Positions 33,024-39,108 of a DNA stretch of 39,108 nucleotides are shown in pieces. The position numbers were made by a program, and so were the translations under genes. The first letter of the stretch is position 1; each line of letters starts with the position of its first letter. Location of the stretch: positions 1-39,108 of the forward strand of contig JAIBJO010000039.1 of the NCBI GenBank assembly GCA_020029615.1, in the 5' to 3' direction. The stretch is from Actinomycetota bacterium. GTDB taxonomy: Bacteria; Actinomycetota; Thermoleophilia; Gaiellales; Gaiellaceae. Below the pieces are notes generated by a model. The model did no database searches and was not told the origin of the DNA. It saw only the letters and a list, made by a program, of their open reading frames with translations.

Positions 33024-33045
33024 GCCTCCTACCTGGGTAGGAGGC
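33024..33045. promoter_or_regulatory. Perfect 22-bp palindrome, candidate response-regulator operator
   Basis: Arms GCCTCCTACC and GGTAGGAGGC flank a 2-bp TG centre. It sits in the 160-bp region shared by the kinase-regulator operon (minus) and the small ORF-MMPL operon (plus), against the -35 position of the kinase promoter. Dyad sites of this kind are bound by dimeric NarL-type or TetR-type regulators; no TetR gene is nearby. Confidence 0.55.
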
Positions 33046-33110
33046 CGAATCGTCGGCGGGTGGGAGATCGAATCCAGCCTCGCGACGACGTCGCGGCGTC
33101 CACTCCCTCC

Positions 33111-33116
33111 TAGCGT
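33111..33116 (+). promoter_or_regulatory. -10 box (TAGCGT) of the small ORF-MMPL operon
   Basis: A transcript start about 7 nt downstream (near 33123) would give a 30-nt leader to ATG 33153 that holds GAAGGAGGAG. An in-frame ATG lies exactly at 33123 and could be an alternative leaderless start. A 7-1-7 palindrome (33081-33095) overlaps the -35 region. Confidence 0.4.
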
Positions 33117-33152
33117 CGAGCCATGCACTTCGAGGCACCGGAAGGAGGAGCC

Positions 33153-33353
33153 ATGAGCACCACGACACTGGAAACCCGGGAGCTCGCAGCCCGTGAGAGC
33201 GACGGCATCCACGTCGCATTGCTCTGGCACCCGGGCGAGAACGCTCTCACCGTCTCGGTCGAGGACGAGCGCGCGGGAGACCACTTCCAGCTCGCAGTCG
33301 CACCCGACCGTGCCCTCGACGTCTTCTACCACCCCTTCGCCTACGCGGCGTGA
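33153..33353 (+). CDS. Small conserved actinobacterial protein (about 66 residues)
   Basis: The frame from ATG 33153 has a strong ribosome binding site (AAGGAGGAG just upstream). The core GIHVALLWHPGENALTVSVEDERAGDHFQLAVAPDRALDVFYHPFAYA is a pattern seen in short uncharacterised actinobacterial proteins, with a conserved Leu-Trp-His-Pro and a terminal His-Pro-Phe/Tyr-Ala-Tyr. It is probably a small beta protein; no activity is known. It is 20 nt upstream of the MMPL gene, so it is probably co-transcribed with the exporter and possibly controlled by the neighbouring two-component system. Confidence 0.8.
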   Translation: MSTTTLETRELAARESDGIHVALLWHPGENALTVSVEDERAGDHFQLAVAPDRALDVFYHPFAYAA

Positions 33354-33373
33354 ACTCCAAGGAGGAACGAACG

Positions 33374-35605
33374 ATGCATCGCACCAACCACAACACTCGG
33401 TCGAAGAACCTCGCGGCGCTCATGGGTCGTTGGAGCGCCGCCCACTGGAAGACCGCCACCTTCGGCTGGCTCGCGCTGGTCGTCCTCGCCTTCGGCATCG
33501 GTGGCGCACTCGGCACGAAGACCATCGACAAGAACACAGCCGGCCCAGGCGAGTCGGGCCGTATGGACCGGATCCTCGACGCCGGCTTCAAGCAGCCGGC
33601 ACACGAGGCCGTCCTGATACAGAGCAGCAAGCTCCGCGTGGGCGATCCGGCCTTCCGGGCTGCGATCGAGGACGTCGTCGCGGGCGTCACCGCACTCGGC
33701 GTCGTCCAGCACGTCCGCTCGCCGCTCGATCCGGCAAACAGCGGTCAAATAGCGAAGGATCGTCACTCGGCCCTCGTCGAGCTCGACATCCGCGGCGACA
33801 AGGACCTCGCAGTCGACAAGATCGGCCCGGTCCTCGACCGCGTCGACGAAGCCAAGCAGGCCCATCCCGAGCTCTTCATCGGCACGTTCGGTGATGCGAG
33901 CGCCGAGGACGGTGTCAACACGGCGTTCGCAGAGGATCTGTCCAAGGCCGGCCTCTTCTCCCTCCCGATCACGCTCATCATCCTCGTGGTCGCGTTCGGA
34001 GCCCTCGTGGCCGCGGGCATCCCGCTGCTCCTGGGCCTCACGGCCGTGTTCACGACCTTCGGGCTGATCGCCATCCCGAGTCACCTCCTGCCGATCGCCG
34101 AGGAGTCGTACGCGATGGTGCTCCTCGTCGGGCTCGCAGTCGGTGTCGACTACTCGATGTTCTACCTGCGGCGTGCGCGCGAAGAGCGTGCCGCCGGGCG
34201 GAGCCAGCGGGCCGCGATCGAAGCCGCGGCCGCGACCTCTGGCCACTCGGTGCTCGTGGCCGGGTTCACGGTCATGGTCGCGATGGCGGGCATGTTCCTG
34301 ACCGCGGACGCGACCTTCGCATCGTTCGGCGTAGCCACGATCCTCGTCGTCGCCATCGCGATGCTCGGATCGCTCACCGTCCTGCCGGCGCTCCTCTCCC
34401 GCCTCGGCGACAAGGTCGACCGGCTGCACGTCCCGCTCGTCGGCCGCCTCCGCCGCTCTGACGGAGAAGGCCGCTTCTGGGGCGCGATCGTCGACCGCGT
34501 TCTACGGCGACCGGTCGTCTCCGTGATCGTGGCCGGCGGACTGCTTGTTGCGCTCGCGCTTCCGGCGCTGCAGCTCCGCATGGTCTCGCCGGGCCCCGAG
34601 ACGTTCCCGCAGCACCTTGCCGTGATCAAGACCTACAACCGGATGCAGGACGCCTTCCCCGGGACAGGGCTTCCCGCCAGCGTCGTCGTCGAGGCGCAGA
34701 ACGTGAACACCCCAGCCGTGCGCAGGGCGATCGCGGAGCTGAAGCGGCAGGCGCTCGCCAGCGGTCGCATGTACGAGCCGATCACGGTCGACGTCAACCG
34801 CGAGGCGACCGTTGCGAACATCAGCGTCCCCCTCGCCGGAAGTGCAGCAGACGACGAGGCGGTCGCGGCCCTCGCCGTTCTCCGCGAGCAGGTCGTCCCG
34901 CAGACCGTGGGCGCAGTCCCCGGCGCCGAGGCCGGCGTCACCGGGATTCCCGCCCGCTGGAAGGACGGCACCGACCGGATGAAGTCGACCCTGCCGGTCG
35001 TCGTTACGTTCGTCCTCGTCTTCGCGTTCAGCCTCATGCTCGTCGCCTTCCGCTCACTCGTCATCGCGGCGAAGACGATCGTGCTGAACCTGCTCTCGGT
35101 CGCGGCCGCGTACGGCGTGCTCGTGATCGTGTTCCAGCACGGGTTCGCCCAGGGCCTGCTCGGCTTCGGCTCGACGGACGGGATCGACCCGGTCGTCCCG
35201 CTCCTGCTGTTCGTGATCCTGTTCGGCCTCTCGATGGACTACCACGTCCTCATCCTGGGGCGGATCCGCGAGGCGTACGACAACGGCGCGTCGATGGACG
35301 ATGCGATCTCGTACGGGATCAAGCGCACGGCCGGCGTCGTCACGAGCGCGGCAATCGTCATGGTCGGCGTCTTCTCGATCTTCGCGGTGCTCTCGCTGCT
35401 GATGTTCAAGCAGTTCGGCGTCGGGCTCGCGACCGCGATCCTGATCGACGCGACCATCGTCCGGGCGGTACTCCTGCCGGCGTCGATGAAGCTCCTCGGC
35501 GACTGGAACTGGTACCTCCCCGCGTGGCTCCAGTGGCTTCCTGCTCTCGGCCGTCCCGAGTCGGAGGCTGCGCCCGAGCGCGAGCCGGCGCCCGCCTCGG
35601 CGTAA
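33374..35605 (+). CDS. MMPL/RND-family membrane transporter
   Basis: Proton-driven exporter of 743 residues; ATG 33374 has AAGGAGG 8 nt upstream. Two homologous halves are visible: a first helix near 29-50, an extracytoplasmic domain (about 50-190), and five helices (about 195-370) with the signature GLAVGVDYSMFYLRRAREERAAG. Then comes a helix near 385, a second extracytoplasmic domain to about 540, and helices to about 720 with LSMDYHVLILGRIREAYDNG. The paired Asp-Tyr residues of these motifs are the likely proton-relay sites. MMPL proteins export lipids, siderophores or hydrophobic compounds. It follows the 66-residue protein gene and ends at a strong terminator. Regulation by the adjacent kinase-regulator pair is inferred from the shared palindrome. 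Confidence 0.93.
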   Translation: MHRTNHNTRSKNLAALMGRWSAAHWKTATFGWLALVVLAFGIGGALGTKTIDKNTAGPGESGRMDRILDAGFKQPAHEAVLIQSSKLRVGDPAFRAAIEDVVAGVTALGVVQHVRSPLDPANSGQIAKDRHSALVELDIRGDKDLAVDKIGPVLDRVDEAKQAHPELFIGTFGDASAEDGVNTAFAEDLSKAGLFSLPITLIILVVAFGALVAAGIPLLLGLTAVFTTFGLIAIPSHLLPIAEESYAMVLLVGLAVGVDYSMFYLRRAREERAAGRSQRAAIEAAAATSGHSVLVAGFTVMVAMAGMFLTADATFASFGVATILVVAIAMLGSLTVLPALLSRLGDKVDRLHVPLVGRLRRSDGEGRFWGAIVDRVLRRPVVSVIVAGGLLVALALPALQLRMVSPGPETFPQHLAVIKTYNRMQDAFPGTGLPASVVVEAQNVNTPAVRRAIAELKRQALASGRMYEPITVDVNREATVANISVPLAGSAADDEAVAALAVLREQVVPQTVGAVPGAEAGVTGIPARWKDGTDRMKSTLPVVVTFVLVFAFSLMLVAFRSLVIAAKTIVLNLLSVAAAYGVLVIVFQHGFAQGLLGFGSTDGIDPVVPLLLFVILFGLSMDYHVLILGRIREAYDNGASMDDAISYGIKRTAGVVTSAAIVMVGVFSIFAVLSLLMFKQFGVGLATAILIDATIVRAVLLPASMKLLGDWNWYLPAWLQWLPALGRPESEAAPEREPAPASA

Positions 35606-35608
35606 CGC

Positions 35609-35651
35609 AGTGGGATCCCCGGTCCGATTACACGGGGCCGGGGATCCCACT
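35609..35651 (+). terminator. Hairpin terminator after the MMPL gene
   Basis: A perfect 14-bp inverted repeat (35609-35622 and 35638-35651), extendable by three inner pairs, starts 3 nt after the MMPL stop. No T-run follows. Confidence 0.75.
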
Positions 35652-35671
35652 TGTGCCTCTGCCATCCACGG

Positions 35672-35677
35672 TAGGTT
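35672..35677 (+). promoter_or_regulatory. -10 box (TAGGTT) of a likely leaderless transcript
   Basis: TAGGTT ends 7 nt before ATG 35685 of the SnoaL-like gene, which has no Shine-Dalgarno sequence. A leaderless message is expected. Confidence 0.4.
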
Positions 35678-35684
35678 CCCCCTC

Positions 35685-36077
35685 ATGACGGTGCAACAGT
35701 GGGTGGACGCGTACGCGCAGGCATGGCGTGACCGTGACGCCGATGCCGCGGCGAACCTCTTCACCGACGACTGCCTCTACCGCGACCACCCGCTTCAGGA
35801 GGCGCATCACGGCTCAGCGGGCGTGCGCGCCTACTGGGCGAACGTCACCTCGACGCAGGACCGGGTCGACGTGCGGATGGGCAGGCCGGTCGAGTCACCG
35901 GACGGGCGCCGGGCCGCCGTCGAGTTCTGGGTCAGAATGCTCAACGGAGGTGCCGAGGTGACGCTCGTCGGGATCCTCTTTCTCGAGTTCGCCGAGGACG
36001 GGCGCTGCAAGGAACTGCGGGAGACGTGGTTCTTCGAGACAGGCGACCACGCGCCGCACGAGGGTTGGGGCGCCTAG
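35685..36077 (+). CDS. SnoaL-like (NTF2-fold) protein
   Basis: A 130-residue cytoplasmic protein of the NTF2/SnoaL superfamily. The pattern is typical: an N-terminal helix WVDAYAQAWRDRDADAAANLFTDDCLYRDHP, the G-x-x-G-V-R-A-Y-W segment (HGSAGVRAYW), then strands with VEFWVRMLNGGAEVTLVGILFLEFAEDGRC and ELRETWFF. Family members include isomerases, polyketide cyclases and many uncharacterised proteins, so the reaction is unknown. ATG 35685 is favoured by the -10 box 7 nt upstream. It lies alone after the MMPL terminator and converges on the SDR gene, with 13 nt between stops. Confidence 0.86.
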   Translation: MTVQQWVDAYAQAWRDRDADAAANLFTDDCLYRDHPLQEAHHGSAGVRAYWANVTSTQDRVDVRMGRPVESPDGRRAAVEFWVRMLNGGAEVTLVGILFLEFAEDGRCKELRETWFFETGDHAPHEGWGA

Positions 36078-36090
36078 CCTCGCCCGTTCG

Positions 36091-36792
36091 TCACATGCAG
36101 ATCCAGCCGCCGTCGACGACGAGATTGAGCCCGTTGATTGCCCGGTTCTCGAGGAGGAAGCGCGAAGCACTCACGACCTCTGCCATCGTCACGAGACGTC
36201 CGATCGGCGTGCGGTCGACGAGCGCCTTGTGTCGCTCGGGAGGCATGTCCTTCCATTGCGGGCTGTCCCCGACGATCCCAGGGTGGATCGCGTTCACGCG
36301 CACGGGCGCAAGCTGGGTGAGGAGCACTCGCACGAGGGCCGTCACTCCGCCGTTCACGGTCGTGACGGTGGTGGAGCCGGGATAGGGCCGGTCGCGCGCG
36401 AGGCCTCCCCAGATCAGGATGCTCGAGTCGGGGTGGAGACGCGGCGCTAGCGTGTGCACGACCTCCGTGTAGCCGACGAGCTTGAGCGTGACCAGCCGAA
36501 GGGCGGCGTCGATGTCGTACTCGTGGACGTAGTTCACGTCGCGCTCGATCGCAGCGAGGGAGAGGTAGTCGACGTCACCCACATCCGCGAGCGCGGCTGC
36601 AATCGAATGCGGCTCCGCGAGATCGAAACCGATTCCTCGAGTGCTGCCCCCGATCGCTTTCGCGGCGGTTTCGGCCCGGGACTGGTCCCTCCCGGTCACG
36701 ACCACGTCGCGGCCTTCGTCGGCGTACGACTGCGCGAGTTCGCGGCCCTGTCCCTGCGTGCCGCCGACTACGACGACGCTGCCGTGTGCCAT
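36091..36792 (-). CDS. Short-chain dehydrogenase/reductase-fold protein lacking YxxxK
   Basis: Rossmann-fold protein of 233 residues. ATG 36792 has AAAGGAG 7 nt upstream. The cofactor motif VVVVGGTQGQGRELA (6-20) and NAIHPGIVGDS (168-177) after the active-site helix are typical of classical SDRs, as is the C-terminal LNLVVDGGW. The catalytic Ser and Tyr-x-x-x-Lys are absent: the corresponding stretch reads IWGGLARDRPYPGSTTVTTVNGGV (about 127-150 in two parts), with GG in place of Ser and no Tyr/Lys pair. It may bind NAD(P) without reductase activity or use different chemistry. The amidohydrolase gene lies 72 nt upstream on the same strand, and a weak hairpin (36823-36850) separates them. Confidence 0.85.
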   Translation of the reverse strand: MAHGSVVVVGGTQGQGRELAQSYADEGRDVVVTGRDQSRAETAAKAIGGSTRGIGFDLAEPHSIAAALADVGDVDYLSLAAIERDVNYVHEYDIDAALRLVTLKLVGYTEVVHTLAPRLHPDSSILIWGGLARDRPYPGSTTVTTVNGGVTALVRVLLTQLAPVRVNAIHPGIVGDSPQWKDMPPERHKALVDRTPIGRLVTMAEVVSASRFLLENRAINGLNLVVDGGWICM

Positions 36793-36864
36793 TCGCTCTC
36801 TCCTTTCGCGCGGTGGTCAGTAGGCCTGGCCCGCAGTGGCCGACCAGGCCCGAGTGAGGCCGAT

Positions 36865-38232
36865 CTAGACCGCTGTCGCCGGCGCCGCAGCCCAGTCGGG
36901 CAGAAGCTCGCCTTCTCCGAGGATGTGATTCCTGGACTCGTCGAGCTTCCGGAAGATCTGCTTGAGGTCGGCGTCGACGAGCTGCCCGTTGCGCTTCACC
37001 GCATCCCCCGCGACGAACACCGAATCGACGTTCGACGTGTCGGCGAAGACGACGATCGTTCCGATCGGATCGACCATCGGCGCCGTGTTGATCGCATCGA
37101 CCTTCAGCAGGACGATGTCTGCCTGCTTCCCGGGTGTGAGCGACCCGACCTTGTCCTCGAGCGCACAGGCTCGGGCTCCTTCGATCGTGGCAAACTCGAG
37201 CACGTCCCTGTGCGTCAGCGTCGGTGCGAACGCCTCGTCGGGCGTGTCGGTGTGCGCGCCGATCCGCTCGTGGACGAGAGCCGTGCGCATCTGAGTGAAC
37301 ATCTCGCCCGGCACGCTGGAGACGACGTCGACGGAGAGCGAAGGGCGGACGCCACGTTGGAGAAGCCTGCCCGTCGGCGGCGGCCCATGGCCCATGAGCA
37401 TCTCCACGTACGGCGCGACGGAGGCGGTCCCTCCGGTCGATGCGATCAGGTCGAGCTCCTCGTCCGTCGAGTCCGTGCAGTGGATGTACGTCGTGTCAGG
37501 ACCGAGCAGTCCGAGGTCGTGCATGTTCTTCACGTGGGTCACGTGCACAGTCGTCAGCCGCATGCCGACATGCACGCTGATCCGAATCCCGAGGTCTCGC
37601 GCCAGCTCCCAGTCGTGCTTGGCGACCTCGAAGTTCGAGTTGCCGGGCGCTCGGGCCGCGAGGGCGAGGGTGATGAGCCCGTCGTCCGAAGAGAAGTAGG
37701 TGTCCCGGATGCGGCGAATGTCCTCGGGGTGGTTCAGCTCGCTGAATGCCCACCACTCGCCGCCGGTCGGCACGCCGTGTGCGTAGATCGCCCGGATGCC
37801 GGCGTCCTTCAGACCCTGGATCGCGGCGTCTGAGTGATCGGGTGTGTTGTTGATGTGCGACCAGTCGAGCAGCGTGGTGACTCCGCCGTTGATCGCTTCG
37901 AGCGCGCCGGCGTAGTTGCCGACGTGCACGTCCTCCGCGCGGTAGTGGCCGCCGACGCTGCCGAGCATCACCGCGAAGTAGTGGTCCAGCGTGCAGCAGG
38001 GGAGGACGCCGCGCACCGGTGTCTGCCACGTGTGCCGGTGCGTGTCCACGAAACCCGGCATGACGATCATCGACGTCGCGTCGATCTCTTCGGCATCGGA
38101 GACCCCGAGGTCTTGTCCGACTTCGACGATCACGCCGTCCTCGACGAGGACCTCGCCATTCGGGATCTCGCCGATGTCGGGGTCCATCGATACGACGAAC
38201 CCGTTCCGAATCACTGATCGATGCGAGCTCAT
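36865..38232 (-). CDS. TRZ/ATZ-type amidohydrolase (cytosine/guanine deaminase-like)
   Basis: Metal-dependent hydrolase of 455 residues. ATG 38232 is chosen because AAGGAG lies 6 nt upstream; a longer frame to 38358 lacks one. The N-terminal beta part precedes VMPGFVDTHRHTWQ with metal ligands His65 and His67. Next come ISVHVGM, YIHCTDSTDEELDLI and the metal-binding Asp in SLSVDVVSSVPGEMF, in the normal order for deaminases and chlorohydrolases of this group. The C-terminal GSLTPGKQADIVLLKVD is the closing beta-sandwich. The substrate (a purine, pyrimidine, triazine or cyclic amide) cannot be told. It may form an operon with the SDR-like gene and is divergent from a sugar-type ABC permease, suggesting uptake and breakdown of one nutrient. 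Confidence 0.9.
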   Translation of the reverse strand: MSSHRSVIRNGFVVSMDPDIGEIPNGEVLVEDGVIVEVGQDLGVSDAEEIDATSMIVMPGFVDTHRHTWQTPVRGVLPCCTLDHYFAVMLGSVGGHYRAEDVHVGNYAGALEAINGGVTTLLDWSHINNTPDHSDAAIQGLKDAGIRAIYAHGVPTGGEWWAFSELNHPEDIRRIRDTYFSSDDGLITLALAARAPGNSNFEVAKHDWELARDLGIRISVHVGMRLTTVHVTHVKNMHDLGLLGPDTTYIHCTDSTDEELDLIASTGGTASVAPYVEMLMGHGPPPTGRLLQRGVRPSLSVDVVSSVPGEMFTQMRTALVHERIGAHTDTPDEAFAPTLTHRDVLEFATIEGARACALEDKVGSLTPGKQADIVLLKVDAINTAPMVDPIGTIVVFADTSNVDSVFVAGDAVKRNGQLVDADLKQIFRKLDESRNHILGEGELLPDWAAAPATAV

Positions 38233-38469
38233 GCCACTCTCCTTGGCTGCGGGCCACTCATTCCACGTCAGCGCGTGAGCGCGCGTCACCTGCAGCAGAC
38301 CGCGTCTCGCGCTGCCGAATGTACAGCGAGCATAAACACCCGCACGCCGACGAGTCAACAGGGTCTCAGGAGAGACTTCCCTTTGCCTACGGACGGTTTG
38401 CGGGTGGTCGAACGTCGCTCGCGGCAGTTCGGCGCTGACCGACGGCAGGCGCTTTGCGTTCGGTCACGG

Positions 38470-38499
38470 TTGACACCTCGCGATGGAGGTGCGCAGAAT
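38470..38499 (+). promoter_or_regulatory. Candidate promoter of the ABC permease gene
   Basis: A perfect TTGACA (38470-38475), an 18-nt spacer and CAGAAT (38494-38499). It is the only good match in the region between the amidohydrolase and permease genes. A start near 38506 would give a leader of about 50 nt to GTG 38557. Confidence 0.45.
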
Positions 38500-38556
38500 G
38501 GATACCTGGTCGCGGCTCGTTCTTCACCGTTCTGCCGCTCTGGATCGTGGGGTCCG

Positions 38557-39108
38557 TGAGCTCCCCGGATGACGGGGCACGCCTCGCCGACGCTGCAGCG
38601 ATGGGGCGGTCTGCGCAAGTCGTCGCGAGCGCCCTCGTCGCAGCACGTTTCCTCCCCATCTGGCTCGCGATGGCGGTGCTCCTCGTCGTCGCCGCGCTCT
38701 TCGCACCCAGCACGATCGAGAACACGTCGTGGTCGTACATCCTCCCGTACATGACGATCCTCGCGATAGCGGCCCTCGGGCAGATGCTCGTGGTCATGCA
38801 GGCAGGCATCGACCTCTCTACCGCCGGCGTGATCTCCCTCTGCGGAAACGTGCTCGTTGGCGTGAGCGTCGGTTCCAACCATGGTCTGGCTGTCGGGATC
38901 GTCGTCTGCGTCGCACTTGGCGCACTCATCGGCCTCGTCAACGGGATCCTCATCGGGATCGTGAGGCTGAACCCGTTGATCGTGACACTGGCCGTCGGGC
39001 AGATCGTGCTCGCCTGGAGCTCGAAGTACGCGCGCGAGAACACGATCTCGTTGCAGGTGCCGGACTCGCTCTCGTCGTGGGCGGCGGAGAAGCCGCTCGG
39101 GATCAGCA
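38557..39108 (+). CDS. Sugar-type ABC transporter permease (RbsC-like), 3' end off window
   Basis: Inner-membrane permease of the BPD_transp_2 (ribose/xylose/nucleoside-type) family; 184 codons are visible. From GTG 38557 a short hydrophilic region precedes helices beginning at FLPIWLAMAVLLVVAALFAP. The family signature LAIAALGQMLVVMQAGIDLSTAGVISLCGN follows, in two overlapping parts, then GALIGLVNGILIGIVRLNPLIVTLAVGQI. In-frame ATG 38602 is an alternative start; no ribosome binding site decides. The best SD (GGAGG, 38485-38489) serves a 24-codon ORF (38498-38572) that overlaps this start and might couple translation. Binding-protein and ATPase genes must lie beyond the window if the operon is complete. 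Confidence 0.88.

Noticed and set aside
36823-36850. Terminator between the amidohydrolase and SDR genes
   Set aside because: Only a 7-bp stem with a 14-nt loop and no T-run; too weak to list as a feature.
36454-37833. 459-residue plus-strand ORF
   Set aside because: Antisense to the SDR and amidohydrolase genes, whose catalytic and structural motifs are clear.

Overview
The window is GC-rich DNA (about two-thirds G+C by eye, with strong G/C bias at third codon positions). Gene content suggests an actinobacterium, most likely a soil lineage of the Thermoleophilia (Gaiellales/Solirubrobacterales) type. The grounds are repeat-built secreted beta proteins, an MFS-cyclic-nucleotide-domain fusion, abundant NarL and hybrid two-component genes, a tRNA without encoded CCA, many GTG starts, and several genes whose start codon lies 6-12 nt after a -10 box. 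The lineage is inferred; there is no rRNA or marker gene to fix it.

Left part (1-8.9 kb): a partial rsgA (minus), a possible 15-codon ORF and a secreted repeat protein (minus). From a symmetric divergent promoter an ABC importer operon for a polar amino acid-type solute runs the other way (ATPase, binding protein, hairpin, two permeases). A PaaI-type thioesterase, tRNA-His, a DadA/PuuB-like FAD oxidoreductase and a secreted subtilase follow.

Middle left (8.9-13.4 kb): a tightly packed five-gene operon with a MetE-like zinc methyltransferase, a citrate synthase/citryl-CoA lyase-like protein, a PaaK-type CoA ligase, a VOC metalloenzyme and a glutathione-transferase-like protein. Overlaps of 1-4 nt join the first four. 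This is the best candidate here for an undescribed pathway. Convergent to it are a tandem ABC ATPase and a large FtsX-like permease, whose N-terminus looks frameshifted, followed by a tandem repeat carrying two hairpins.

Middle right (18.2-33 kb): a signalling district. It holds an HtrA protease - NarL regulator - histidine kinase operon, small hypothetical proteins, a Cys-rich conserved protein, an MFS transporter with a C-terminal cNMP domain, and a REC-nucleotide cyclase. Divergent from the cyclase is an HPt protein overlapping a 1572-residue PAS/GAF hybrid kinase. Together these could form a complete phosphorelay ending in a cyclic nucleotide. A DesK-like kinase/NarL regulator pair follows; it shares an intergenic palindrome with a small ORF and an MMPL exporter.

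Right part (35.6-39.1 kb): a strong terminator, a SnoaL-like protein, an SDR-fold protein lacking the YxxxK catalytic motif, a TRZ/ATZ-type amidohydrolase, and the 5' part of a sugar-type ABC permease cut by the window end.
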